Shown one piece after another: positions 6,576-15,312 of a stretch of DNA of 64,000 bases (the stretch's first letter is position 1; each line of letters opens with the position of its first letter). Made by a program: the position numbers and the translations under genes. Source of the DNA: Collinsella sp. WCA1-178-WT-3 (M1) (lineage in GTDB: Bacteria; Actinomycetota; Coriobacteriia; Coriobacteriales; Coriobacteriaceae); the NCBI RefSeq assembly GCF_009696325.1, contig NZ_VUME01000002.1, positions 124,001-188,000 on the forward strand, read 5' to 3'. A model generated the notes under the pieces. It did no database searches. It saw only the letters and a list, made by a program, of their open reading frames with translations, and was not told where the DNA came from.

Positions 6576-8339
6576 ATGAAGGCACTCTACAATGACGGTT
6601 CGGTGGCCGAGCTCCCGCAGGACGAGGTCACGCACGTCATCCGCCACTCCGCCGCGCACATCATGGCGCAGGCCATCAAACGCCTGTACCCCCAGGCCGA
6701 TTTTGCCTACGGCCCCGCGACCGACAACGGCTTTTACTACGACGTCGACCTGCCCGAGGGCGTCAAGATCAGCGAGGACGATTTCCCCGCGATCGAGGCC
6801 GAGATGAAAAAGATCGTCAAGGAGAACCTCAAGTTCTCCGTGTACGAGAAGTCCCGTGCCGAGGCCATCGCCCTTATGGAGGAGCGCGGCGAGAAGTACA
6901 AGGTCGAGCACATCGGCGATCTGGACGACGACGCCCGCATCACCTTCTACCAGCAGGGCGACTACATCGACATGTGCGTCGGCCCCCACATCTGCTACAC
7001 CAAGGCCCTGAAGGCCTTTAAGCTCACCGGTGTCTCGGGCGCCTACTGGAAGGGCGACAAGGACAACAAGATGCTCACCCGCATCAACGGCGTCGCCTTT
7101 GCCACCAAGGAAGAGCTCGACGAGCATATGCACATGCTGGAGGAGGCCAAGAAGCGCGACCACCGCAAGATCGGCCGCGAGATGGACCTCTTTATGATGC
7201 GCGACGAGGCCCCCGGCTTCCCGTTCTTCCTGCCCAACGGCATGATCCTTAAGAACACGCTGCTGGACTACTGGCGCGAGATCCACCACAAGGCCGGCTA
7301 CGTGGAGATCTCCACGCCGCTCATCATGAACAAGCAGCTGTGGAAGACCTCGGGCCATTGGGACCACTACAAGGACAACATGTACTCTACCGTCATCGAC
7401 GACGAAGAGTACTGCATTAAGCCCATGAACTGCCCGGGCGGCGTGCTGGTGTACGCCTCCAAGCCGCACTCCTACCGCGAGCTGCCCATCCGCGCCGGCG
7501 AGATTGGCCTGGTGCACCGCCACGAGCTGCGCGGAGCCCTGCACGGCCTGTTCCGCGTGCGCTGCTTTAACCAGGACGACGCCCACCTGTTTGTGCGTCC
7601 CGATCAGCTGACCGACGAGATTGTGGGCGTGGTCAACCTTATCGACTCCGTGTACCAGAAGTTTGGCTTTAAGTATCACGTTGAGCTTTCCACCCGCCCC
7701 GAGGACTCCATGGGCTCCGACGAGGACTGGGCTCGCGCCGAAGAGGGCCTGCGCACCGCTCTGGAGAAGCTGGGCATGGACTACGAGGTCAACGAGGGCG
7801 ACGGCGCCTTCTACGGCCCCAAGATCGACTTCCACCTGGAGGACTCGCTCGGCCGTACCTGGCAGTGCGGCACCGTCCAGCTCGACTTCCAGATGCCGCT
7901 CAACTTTGATCTGGAGTACGTGGACGCCGACGGCACCAAGAAGCGCCCCATTATGCTGCACCGCGTGTGCTTTGGCTCCATCGAGCGCTTTATTGGCATT
8001 CTGATCGAGCACTTTGCGGGCAAGTTCCCCACCTGGCTGGCTCCCGTGCAGGTCAAGGCGCTTCCCGTCTCCGAGAAGAGCCGCGACTACGCCCACGAGG
8101 TGTGCGCCAAGCTGGAGGAGGCCGGCATTCGCGTGGTCTGCGACGATCGCGACGAGAAGATCGGCTACAAGATCCGCGAGGCCCGCAGCATCGACCGCGT
8201 GCCCTATATGCTCATCCTGGGCGAGAAGGAGGTCGAGGCCGGCAACATCTCCGTCCGCGATCGCTCCAACGAGACCGTTCAGATGAGCGTTGACGAGTTT
8301 GTGGCCAAGGTGCTCGAGGAGATTAAGACTCGCGCCTAG
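6576..8339 (+). CDS. thrS: Threonyl-tRNA synthetase (form lacking the TGS domain)
   Basis: Class II aminoacyl-tRNA synthetase that charges tRNA-Thr. At 587 aa it is about 50-60 residues shorter than the usual enzyme, and the missing part is the N-terminal TGS domain: the sequence reaches the editing domain (HSAAH, residues 24-28) almost at once. The catalytic core is complete. Motif 1 lies near TPLIMNKQLW, motif 2 is FRVRCFNQDDAH, motif 3 is GSIERFIGILIEH, and the zinc Cys is in MNCPGG. An anticodon-binding domain covers about the last 100 residues. The ATG follows GAGAGGAG. A strong promoter lies upstream and an intrinsic terminator downstream, so it is a single-gene unit. Confidence 0.96.
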   Translation: MKALYNDGSVAELPQDEVTHVIRHSAAHIMAQAIKRLYPQADFAYGPATDNGFYYDVDLPEGVKISEDDFPAIEAEMKKIVKENLKFSVYEKSRAEAIALMEERGEKYKVEHIGDLDDDARITFYQQGDYIDMCVGPHICYTKALKAFKLTGVSGAYWKGDKDNKMLTRINGVAFATKEELDEHMHMLEEAKKRDHRKIGREMDLFMMRDEAPGFPFFLPNGMILKNTLLDYWREIHHKAGYVEISTPLIMNKQLWKTSGHWDHYKDNMYSTVIDDEEYCIKPMNCPGGVLVYASKPHSYRELPIRAGEIGLVHRHELRGALHGLFRVRCFNQDDAHLFVRPDQLTDEIVGVVNLIDSVYQKFGFKYHVELSTRPEDSMGSDEDWARAEEGLRTALEKLGMDYEVNEGDGAFYGPKIDFHLEDSLGRTWQCGTVQLDFQMPLNFDLEYVDADGTKKRPIMLHRVCFGSIERFIGILIEHFAGKFPTWLAPVQVKALPVSEKSRDYAHEVCAKLEEAGIRVVCDDRDEKIGYKIREARSIDRVPYMLILGEKEVEAGNISVRDRSNETVQMSVDEFVAKVLEEIKTRA

Positions 8340-8361
8340 CACAAACAATACAAGAATTAAT

Positions 8362-8396
8362 AAAGGCGATCGTCCTCGCGGGCGGTCGCCTTTTTT
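8362..8396 (+). terminator. Intrinsic terminator of thrS
   Basis: AAAGGCGATCG pairs with CGGTCGCCTTT across a short GC-rich loop and is followed by TTTTTTG, a classical rho-independent terminator 22 nt after the thrS stop. Confidence 0.85.
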
Positions 8397-8913
8397 GTTG
8401 TGCAAAAAGGGACAGTTTTTCGTATCTTTCGACGAAGCTCGTTATACGGGTAAATTCAGATCGTTTTCCCAGCTTGCGCAAATTGCGGCGCGAGCGGGCA
8501 CATCTCCATACCCCACTTCAAAAATCTGTACTTTTGCGACTGCGCCTAGCTGCGAGCGAGAAGCCTGTTCTTAACGCCCCTGCATCCGTGTGTGTCGCGG
8601 ACGCAAGTTAAGGGGCAAGGGATGGAACAGACAATGCGGCGCCAAGGGTGTTCGCGAGTCAGAGGTGGCTAAGGTACTCGCCCTTCTTGATTACTATGGC
8701 ACTTCGCTTGGTATTGCTGGACGTAGTAGCAACCGCGCACGCAAGCTCATACTGGAGGGCGGGCTCGTCGTTCGGGAGATTTAGGTCAATTTGCTCTAAA
8801 AGTTGTTTTCCGAGTGGTCTCTTATCGTGCCTTTGCCTTAGGGTGCTTGGTTTTCATCCTCTAAAGATGTTCTTAAAACTGCCTTAAAGGCGTCCCGGCT
8901 CGCGTTGACGGCG
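8397..8913. other. Gene-poor intergenic region between thrS and the pel operon
   Basis: About 520 nt with no convincing gene. A 64-codon open frame starting at GTG 8590 lacks a ribosome site and any recognised family; its C-terminal half (residues ~25-64) could be a gene remnant. I checked for a c-di-GMP riboswitch because a Pel operon follows. A GGACGCAAG-like string near 8598 is present, but the rest of the GEMM consensus is not. Confidence 0.4.
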
Positions 8914-8919
8914 TACAAT
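8914..8919 (+). promoter_or_regulatory. Possible -10 box (TACAAT) of the pel operon
   Basis: TACAAT matches the -10 consensus at five of six positions and would start transcription about 40 nt before the pelD ATG. No convincing -35 box is at the right spacing; TTGACG at 8905 is too close. Confidence 0.3.
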
Positions 8920-8967
8920 ACGCATGTTTGACTATGGCAAATATGGAATTAGGGGGAGGGGTGCGCC

Positions 8968-11106
8968 ATGGAGGTGCTGGTTGTTGGCAACACCGCATAT
9001 GTTGACGATGACTTTTGTGCCAAGGCGTTCCCCGGGGACCACGTTAAGGTCGTCGCTGCCGCGGAAGCGCGCCGCGATGAATCGTCGCCCCATGCCTCGT
9101 GGAATGAGCTCATCCAGCACTTGGAGCAGGCCTACGAGTTCGACCGGGTGGTCTACCTATCCAATTACCTTACCCCGCATACCGATATCGTGGGCGATAT
9201 CGAGCTGCTGCGCTCGGTCTTTCGTGCGTGCGCGGGTCGCCGGGTCCAGCTGCTGTATGTGGCGGGGCCCTCGGGTGCCGCGGGTGCCGCCGATACCACG
9301 GGGCGAACGGGCAAGGGCATTATCGCGCGCGCAGCCAACGACCTGTGCCGCTACTACGCTGCTCGCGAGGGCGTTCAAACCAAGATCCTGCGCGTGCCGT
9401 TCCTGTATACCGCGTCTGCCGCACTGGAGGACCCGTTTTTGGTGCCGCTATTTGACGCGTGCTCAACCGGATCGGTCGCTTTGCAGGGTGCGGAGGACGC
9501 GCCGTTTCCGCTGCTGTGTGCCGAGGAACTCGCGGTGCTGGTGCATCGCATCTTTGACAGCTGGGACGCCTCCTTTGAGACGCTCGATGTTGCCGATACC
9601 TTCCATCACACGTCAGGTGAGGTGGGCGAGGCCCTCAAGGCGCTGTTCCCAGGGCTCTCAGTTGCCTATGGCGATTCTGCCGGCTATGCCCTGCCCGTCA
9701 GCGACATCGTTCGCGTTCGCTATGGCTGGTTTCAGCGCTACGACCCGTTTCGTGATCTTTCGACCATTCATGCTCGCTGGGATGCTGGTCGCGCAGGGAA
9801 GATCAGCCCCTTGCGCGCCGCCATCGACCGCATCCAGATGCACACGCTGCCTATTAAATGCCTGGAGACGGGCGTCGCCTGGGTCCTGTTCGAGGTGCTG
9901 GAGTATTTGTTCTCGCAATCTGCCCAGCTCAACGTGCTCGATTATCGCCTGCTCTACGTCGTGCTCATCGGCACGCTGTATGGCTTGGACTTTGGTCTGG
10001 CTGCGGCGCTGCTGGCATCGGTTGGGTTGGCTGTGAGCTACTTTACCCAGTATGGCTATACCTTCCAGGGCCTCTTTTACGAGCCGTCCAACTGGCTGCC
10101 GTTTATCGCGTACTTTGTGGTGGGTGCCGTATGCGGCTACGTGCAGCTGCGCAACAACGAGGCCATTAAGGTGGAGCGCGACCAAAACGAGCTCGTGCGT
10201 AATCGCAATACGTTCCTCACGCAGCTCTATCACGATGCTATCGAGGACAAGCGCACCTACAAGCGCCAGATTGTGGGGCGTCACGATAGCTTTGGCAAGA
10301 TCTTTGCCGTGACGCAAGAGCTCGACGTGCTCAACCCGCGCGACATCTACCGCAAGTGCTGTGAGCTCATGGGTGAGATTCTCGAAAACAATTCGGTGAC
10401 GATCTACCACGTTTCGGGCGGGGCGTTTGCACGTCTGGTGGCGGCGAGTCCCGTGATTGCCGAAGACGCCACGCGCTCGCTCACGCTTGAGCAACTTGCA
10501 CCCCTTTTGGGCGGCGGGGGTCGTTCGAACCTGTGGGTCAATCGCGAGCTGACGCCGGGGCTTCCCATGTTTGGATATACGATCGAGCGCGACGGGGCGC
10601 CCGCCGTGTTGATTTTTGTGCGTCGTGCGGCCGAGAACCAAATGACGCTCTATTACCAAAACCTGTTCCGCATCTTGTGCGGCCTGGTCGAAAGCGCGCT
10701 GGGCCGTGCCTTTGACTATGAGGCGGTGGCGCAGGATAAACGCTGCGTCGATGGCACGTGCGTGCTCAAGCAGGCGGCCTTTGGTCAAGAGCTCGCGGCC
10801 GAGCAGGCGCTGTCGGATGGCAAGATGGGCAGCTTTTTGCTCCTGCGCGTGGTGCCGGGCATGGAGCCTGTCGGCGAGCTGGTGGGCGCAATTGGGTCGA
10901 CAATCCGCGAGAGTGATGCGGCGGGCCTGGTCGACGGTGACGTGCTTTACCTGCTTATGCGCCAGGCAAAGGCGAGCGACCTGCCCATTATCCGCGAGCG
11001 CCTGAGCGCGAAGCGGATTGCGGTGGAGCCCGTCGACGGCGAGGACATCGTGGCGCTTCTGCAGCACATCGCTGACACCGGTGACGGTGAGGGGGATGTC
11101 GCTTGA
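8968..11106 (+). CDS. pelD: PelD: SDR-like + transmembrane + GAF + degenerate GGDEF c-di-GMP receptor
   Basis: A 712-aa inner-membrane regulator of Pel polysaccharide synthesis. Residues ~1-280 look like an NAD-dependent epimerase/short-chain dehydrogenase fold without an obvious glycine-rich motif. About 303-393 is the membrane region with several helices. About 420-560 is a GAF-like domain and ~575-700 a degenerate GGDEF domain. GGDEF is replaced by VDGDV, yet an RxxD inhibitory-site motif (RESD, residues 647-650) is kept. This is the signature of PelD as a c-di-GMP sensor rather than a cyclase. AGGGGGAGGGG precedes the ATG. It is first in the pel operon and overlaps pelE by 4 nt. From memory, SDR-type N-termini occur in Gram-positive PelD proteins. 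Confidence 0.85.
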   Translation: MEVLVVGNTAYVDDDFCAKAFPGDHVKVVAAAEARRDESSPHASWNELIQHLEQAYEFDRVVYLSNYLTPHTDIVGDIELLRSVFRACAGRRVQLLYVAGPSGAAGAADTTGRTGKGIIARAANDLCRYYAAREGVQTKILRVPFLYTASAALEDPFLVPLFDACSTGSVALQGAEDAPFPLLCAEELAVLVHRIFDSWDASFETLDVADTFHHTSGEVGEALKALFPGLSVAYGDSAGYALPVSDIVRVRYGWFQRYDPFRDLSTIHARWDAGRAGKISPLRAAIDRIQMHTLPIKCLETGVAWVLFEVLEYLFSQSAQLNVLDYRLLYVVLIGTLYGLDFGLAAALLASVGLAVSYFTQYGYTFQGLFYEPSNWLPFIAYFVVGAVCGYVQLRNNEAIKVERDQNELVRNRNTFLTQLYHDAIEDKRTYKRQIVGRHDSFGKIFAVTQELDVLNPRDIYRKCCELMGEILENNSVTIYHVSGGAFARLVAASPVIAEDATRSLTLEQLAPLLGGGGRSNLWVNRELTPGLPMFGYTIERDGAPAVLIFVRRAAENQMTLYYQNLFRILCGLVESALGRAFDYEAVAQDKRCVDGTCVLKQAAFGQELAAEQALSDGKMGSFLLLRVVPGMEPVGELVGAIGSTIRESDAAGLVDGDVLYLLMRQAKASDLPIIRERLSAKRIAVEPVDGEDIVALLQHIADTGDGEGDVA

Positions 11107-12008
11107 TCTCGCTTGTCGTTGCTGCCGTCTTGCTGCTGATTCATGCGCTGGTTTGCCTGGTGTTGTGGACGCTTATGAAGTTGGGCCTGCTGCCGGTGCG
11201 CGGGCATATGCTGGCCGTGATGGTACTCGTGCCGTTGTGGGGACCGCTGCTGGTGGTGCTGCTTATCACGCGTAGCGCCGTGTTTGGCGCGGACCTTAAG
11301 GACGCCACGCTAGAGTCGCTGCCCATTAACGACGAGCTGCATCGCAGCATCTTGGTGCACGACCGTGAAGCCGATGCGGGCGTGATCCCGCTCGAGGAGG
11401 CGCTCATCGTCAACGACCCGGCAGACCGGCGCCGCCTCATGCTCTCCATGCTTACCGAGGAGCCCGATGCGTACCTGGCGCAGCTGCAGGCGGCTAAGCT
11501 GAACGACGACGTTGAGGTGGCGCACTATGCCGCGACGGCGGTGGCGCAGATCTCCAAGGAGTCCGACCTTAAACTGCAGCAGCTGGAGCGCGCCTTTAAG
11601 ACCGACCCGAGCTCGCAAAACCTCGACGAATACTGCGATTTTCTTGGTGAGTATTTAGACTCGGGTTTGGCTGAGGGGCGCGTGGCTCAGATTCAGCGTC
11701 AACAGTACGCGCGTCTGCTCGCGCGCCGCTGCGAGCGCGAGGACACCTTTGAGCTGCGTATTCGGTATGCGACGGCGCTGGCCGATGTCGGACAGATCGA
11801 CGAGGCGCAGGCCGTGACCGACCAGCTCGTGCTCGACGCGCCCGAGGAGCAGGAGGTTTGGATGCTTTGCCTGCGCCTGGCCGTGATGCGCCGCGACGGT
11901 GACGAGGTCCACCGCGTGATCGATGCGATCGACAAACAGCATGTGTACTTGAGCGCCGCCAACCGCGAGGAGCTGGCTTTTTGGCGCGACGGGGAGGAGG
12001 CCCGATGA
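11103..12008 (+). CDS. pelE: PelE-like membrane protein with TPR-type helical repeats
   Basis: A 301-aa protein that starts at a TTG overlapping the pelD stop (TTGA), with GAGGGGG upstream. Two N-terminal transmembrane segments (about residues 2-24 and 35-58) are followed by ~240 residues of amphipathic helices of TPR type (for example RYATALADVGQIDEAQAVTDQLVLDAPE). PelE proteins couple PelD to the PelF glycosyltransferase in the synthase complex. The assignment rests mainly on position between pelD and pelA, on size and on topology, since PelE diverges quickly. It overlaps the next gene by ATGA. Confidence 0.72.
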   Translation: MISLVVAAVLLLIHALVCLVLWTLMKLGLLPVRGHMLAVMVLVPLWGPLLVVLLITRSAVFGADLKDATLESLPINDELHRSILVHDREADAGVIPLEEALIVNDPADRRRLMLSMLTEEPDAYLAQLQAAKLNDDVEVAHYAATAVAQISKESDLKLQQLERAFKTDPSSQNLDEYCDFLGEYLDSGLAEGRVAQIQRQQYARLLARRCEREDTFELRIRYATALADVGQIDEAQAVTDQLVLDAPEEQEVWMLCLRLAVMRRDGDEVHRVIDAIDKQHVYLSAANREELAFWRDGEEAR

Positions 12009-13885
12009 GCGTGGTTCAGCATATCCGCGACCGTGCGGGCCATTTTCGCTGGATGGGCCTGCTCGTGGTGTGGGCGGTCTTTATTGCCATGGCCGCCGTG
12101 CTGCTGGTGGAGCGTGCCGGCGTGCAGTACAGTGCGGGCCAGCATAAGCTGGGGATGCTTGCCGCCAACGATGCGGTGCCGGCCTCCTCGGCAATATTTG
12201 GTCAAAAGCCCACGTGCCTGATCATTACCGATTCCGATCAGACGGGCGTCGAGGACGTAAAGGAGCAGTTCGACCAGATTCTGCTCGACATGAAGATCGC
12301 GCACCGCGACGTGGACCTTGCCCTGGACGGCGCGGATGCCATCCCCTCGCTGACGTCCTTCGATCGCGTGATTTTGCTCATGCCGTCGCTCGATGGGCTC
12401 GGTACGCACCTGATCGATATTATGAGTTGGGTGAGTGCCGGCGGTTCGCTTATGCTCGCCATGCCGCCGGATAATTCGAGCTATCTGCAGGTGATTGCTC
12501 CCAAGCTTGGCATTGAATCGGCCGGATACGACTATGTAAAAGCCGAAAGCATTGTGCCGAGCGAGGACTTTATGCTGGGCGGGGGAGAGCGCTGCGAGCT
12601 CTCGGACCCCTTTGATTCGTCGCTTTCTGTTTCGCTGCGCGAGACGGCGCGTGTGTGGGCTAAGACCGGCGATGCGGGCGCCCCGCTCATTTGGTCCAAT
12701 GACTGCGGTAGCGGGCGCACCGTGGTGTGCAATATCGGTGTCTACGCCAAGGTCATGCGAGGTTTTTACGCCGCGGCGATTAGCTTGCTCGGCGATGCCA
12801 CGGCCTACCCGGTCATCAACAGCGCCGTCTTCTATCTGGACGACTTTCCCAGCCCCGTGCCCTCGGGCGACGGCACCTACATCAAGCGCGACTACGGGCT
12901 TTCCATCGCCGACTTTTATGCCAAGGTCTGGTGGCCCGATCTGCAAAAGCTCGCGCAAAAATACGGCATTCGCTATACCGGCGTGATGATCGAAAACTAC
13001 GAGGACGCGGTCAACCAGACCGAGCCCGCGCACCAGGCCGATACCACGCAGTTTCGCTACTTTGGCGGCATGCTGCTGCAGATGGGCGGAGAGCTGGGCT
13101 TTCACGGCTACAACCATCAGCCGCTGGCGCTCTGGGATACCGACTATGGCACGCTGTACGACTACAAGACGTGGAAGAACAAGGAAACACTCGTCGCATC
13201 GCTCAACGAGCTTATCGCCTTTCAGGACGAGGTGCTGCCCAACGCGCACGGCTCGGTCTACGTGCCGCCGTCAAACATCCTTTCGGCTCGCGCCCGCAAG
13301 ATTATTGGCGAGGACGTGCCACGCATTAAGACCATCGCCAGTACGTATTTTAAGGATGGTACGGATCTTCCGTACGTGCAGGAGTTTGGCGTGGCGAGCG
13401 ATGGCATCGTGGAGCAGCCGCGCATTGTCTCGGGCGGCATGGTCGACGATTCCTATATGCGCCTGGCTGCCGTGTCCGAGCTCAACATGCACTACGTGAG
13501 CACGCACTTTATGCACCCGGACGACCTGCTCGATCCCGATCGCGGCGCCAGGCAAGGCTGGGAGGTCTACAAGGGCGGCCTGACCGACTACCTGGACTGG
13601 CTTACCAAGTCGGCGCCCGACCTGCGTCGCCAGACCGGCTCGGAATGCTCGGGCGCCATCCAGCGTTTTTCGTCCGTGACGGTGAGCGTGGATACAGATG
13701 CGGATGCCTGGACGCTCAACCTGGGCAATTTTCACGACGAGGCGTGGCTCATGTTCCGCGCCAACAACGGCGAGCCGGGAGCAGTCACGGGTGGCGAGAT
13801 TACGCATCTGACGGGCGACCTGTACCTGGTCAAAGCTACGGACAAGACGGTGACCATTGCGCGCAAGGAGGGTAGCGACAAATGA
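12005..13885 (+). CDS. pelA: PelA-type polysaccharide deacetylase (DUF2194), no hydrolase domain
   Basis: A 626-aa protein with one N-terminal transmembrane anchor (about residues 17-37) and a large extracytoplasmic part. The deacetylase motifs are visible: FYLDDFPSP with Asp279/Asp280, and HGYNH with His367/His371, the Asp-His-His metal site of carbohydrate esterase family 4-like enzymes. It should partly deacetylate N-acetylgalactosamine-rich Pel. The glycoside hydrolase domain found at the N-terminus of Pseudomonas PelA is absent, as in Gram-positive pel clusters. The ATG at 12005 overlaps the pelE stop; an upstream TTG in frame is less likely. It overlaps pelF by ATGA. Confidence 0.82.
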   Translation: MSVVQHIRDRAGHFRWMGLLVVWAVFIAMAAVLLVERAGVQYSAGQHKLGMLAANDAVPASSAIFGQKPTCLIITDSDQTGVEDVKEQFDQILLDMKIAHRDVDLALDGADAIPSLTSFDRVILLMPSLDGLGTHLIDIMSWVSAGGSLMLAMPPDNSSYLQVIAPKLGIESAGYDYVKAESIVPSEDFMLGGGERCELSDPFDSSLSVSLRETARVWAKTGDAGAPLIWSNDCGSGRTVVCNIGVYAKVMRGFYAAAISLLGDATAYPVINSAVFYLDDFPSPVPSGDGTYIKRDYGLSIADFYAKVWWPDLQKLAQKYGIRYTGVMIENYEDAVNQTEPAHQADTTQFRYFGGMLLQMGGELGFHGYNHQPLALWDTDYGTLYDYKTWKNKETLVASLNELIAFQDEVLPNAHGSVYVPPSNILSARARKIIGEDVPRIKTIASTYFKDGTDLPYVQEFGVASDGIVEQPRIVSGGMVDDSYMRLAAVSELNMHYVSTHFMHPDDLLDPDRGARQGWEVYKGGLTDYLDWLTKSAPDLRRQTGSECSGAIQRFSSVTVSVDTDADAWTLNLGNFHDEAWLMFRANNGEPGAVTGGEITHLTGDLYLVKATDKTVTIARKEGSDK

Positions 13886-15309
13886 GAATCTGCTTGGTAC
13901 TCGAGGGTTGCTACCCCTATGTGCACGGTGGCGTGTCCACCTGGATGCACGGCTATATACAGGCCATGCCCGAGCACGAGTTTGTGCTGTGGGTGATTGG
14001 CGCGCATGCGGCCGACCGCGGCAAGTTTGTCTACGAGCTGCCCGGCAACGTTGTCGAGGTGCACGAGGTGTTTCTGGACGACGCCCTGCGTCTTTCGGGC
14101 GAGCAGGAAGAGGCGGACTTTAACGACCGCGAGCGCGAGGCGCTGCGCCGCCTGGTGTCGCTTTCCAATCCGGATTGGGACATGCTGTTCGATATCTTCC
14201 AGCGTCGTCGCGTGCATCCGCTCTCGTTTTTGCAGAGCCGAACGTTTATGGATATCTTTCGCGACGTGTGCCTGGCCGAGTACCCCTACACGCCTTTTGC
14301 CGACGCATTCCATACCATGCGCTCCATGCTGCTGCCCGTGCTCTACCTGCTGGGCAGCGAGGTGCCGGTGGCCGATGTGTACCACGCCATCTCGACCGGC
14401 TACGGCGGCCTGCTCGCCTGCTTGGGTTCAAGCGTTCACCATGCGCCGGTGCTGCTCACCGAGCACGGCATCTACACGCGCGAGCGCGAGGAGGAGATCA
14501 TTCGCGCCGACTGGGTGGTGCCGTCGTTTAAGGACCGCTGGATTCGCTTTTTCTACCTGCTTTCGGAGGAGATCTACCGTCGCGCCTTCCGCGTGACCAG
14601 TTTGTTTCATAACGCCCGTAAGACGCAGATCGACATGGGCTGCGATGCGGACAAATGCCTGGTCATCCCCAATGGCATTCAGTTCGACCGCTTTAAGGAC
14701 ATTCCCTTAAAGCCCGATGACGGCTGGGTTGACATTGGCGCGGTGGTGCGCCTGGCGCCCATCAAGGACGTCAAGACCATGATCTATGCCTTCTTTGAGC
14801 TGCACGAGCGCGTCCCTAAGGTGCGCCTGCATATCATGGGCGGCGTGGACGACGAGGAGTACGGCGCCGAGTGCCATGCGCTGGTCGATACCCTGGGCGT
14901 GCGCGACCTGATCTTTACCGGCCGCGTCAACGTGGTCGAGTACATGGAAAAGCTGGACTTTACCATTTTGACGAGCATCTCCGAGGGCCAGCCGCTCAGC
15001 GTGCTGGAGTCGCTTGCCGCGCGTCGTCCCTGCGTGACGACCGAGGTGGGCTGCTGCCGTGAGCTGCTCGAAGGCGCCCCGGGCGACGACTTTGGCGTGG
15101 CGGGATTTGTGACGCCGCCTATGTATCGCAAGGGCCTGGCCGATGCCATGGAGCGCATGTGCGCAAGCCGTGCCCGCCGTATCGAGATGGGGGAGCGCGG
15201 CCAGCGTCGCGTTGCCACGTACTTTTTGCACGAGCAGATGCTCGCCAACTATCGCGCGCTGTACGACGAGACGGCGCGTGCGTATGATTTGCCCAGAGAG
15301 GGGGAGTAG
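13882..15309 (+). CDS. pelF: PelF glycosyltransferase (GT4)
   Basis: A 475-aa cytosolic GT-B-fold glycosyltransferase that polymerises Pel from UDP-sugars. The N-terminal acceptor domain begins with a Gly-rich CLVLEGCYPYVHGGVSTW segment typical of PelF. The C-terminal donor domain carries the EX7E-type motif in SISEGQPLSVLESLA and a nucleotide-binding region near GRVNVVEYM. Length and order (pelF then pelG) match known clusters. Its ATG overlaps the pelA stop (ATGA) and pelG begins 3 nt after its stop, so translation is coupled. Confidence 0.93.
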   Translation: MRICLVLEGCYPYVHGGVSTWMHGYIQAMPEHEFVLWVIGAHAADRGKFVYELPGNVVEVHEVFLDDALRLSGEQEEADFNDREREALRRLVSLSNPDWDMLFDIFQRRRVHPLSFLQSRTFMDIFRDVCLAEYPYTPFADAFHTMRSMLLPVLYLLGSEVPVADVYHAISTGYGGLLACLGSSVHHAPVLLTEHGIYTREREEEIIRADWVVPSFKDRWIRFFYLLSEEIYRRAFRVTSLFHNARKTQIDMGCDADKCLVIPNGIQFDRFKDIPLKPDDGWVDIGAVVRLAPIKDVKTMIYAFFELHERVPKVRLHIMGGVDDEEYGAECHALVDTLGVRDLIFTGRVNVVEYMEKLDFTILTSISEGQPLSVLESLAARRPCVTTEVGCCRELLEGAPGDDFGVAGFVTPPMYRKGLADAMERMCASRARRIEMGERGQRRVATYFLHEQMLANYRALYDETARAYDLPREGE

Positions 15310-15312
15310 CCG

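Noticed and set aside
8570-8645. c-di-GMP riboswitch controlling pel
   Set aside because: A GGACGCAAG-like string is there but the other conserved parts and the two-stem layout of GEMM could not be found.
8590-8784. 64-codon open frame as a gene
   Set aside because: Weak start (GTG), no ribosome site, no recognisable family; kept only as a possible remnant.
11699-13249. Minus-strand open frame opposite pelE/pelA
   Set aside because: Antisense shadow; the plus-strand genes have motifs, ribosome sites and overlaps.
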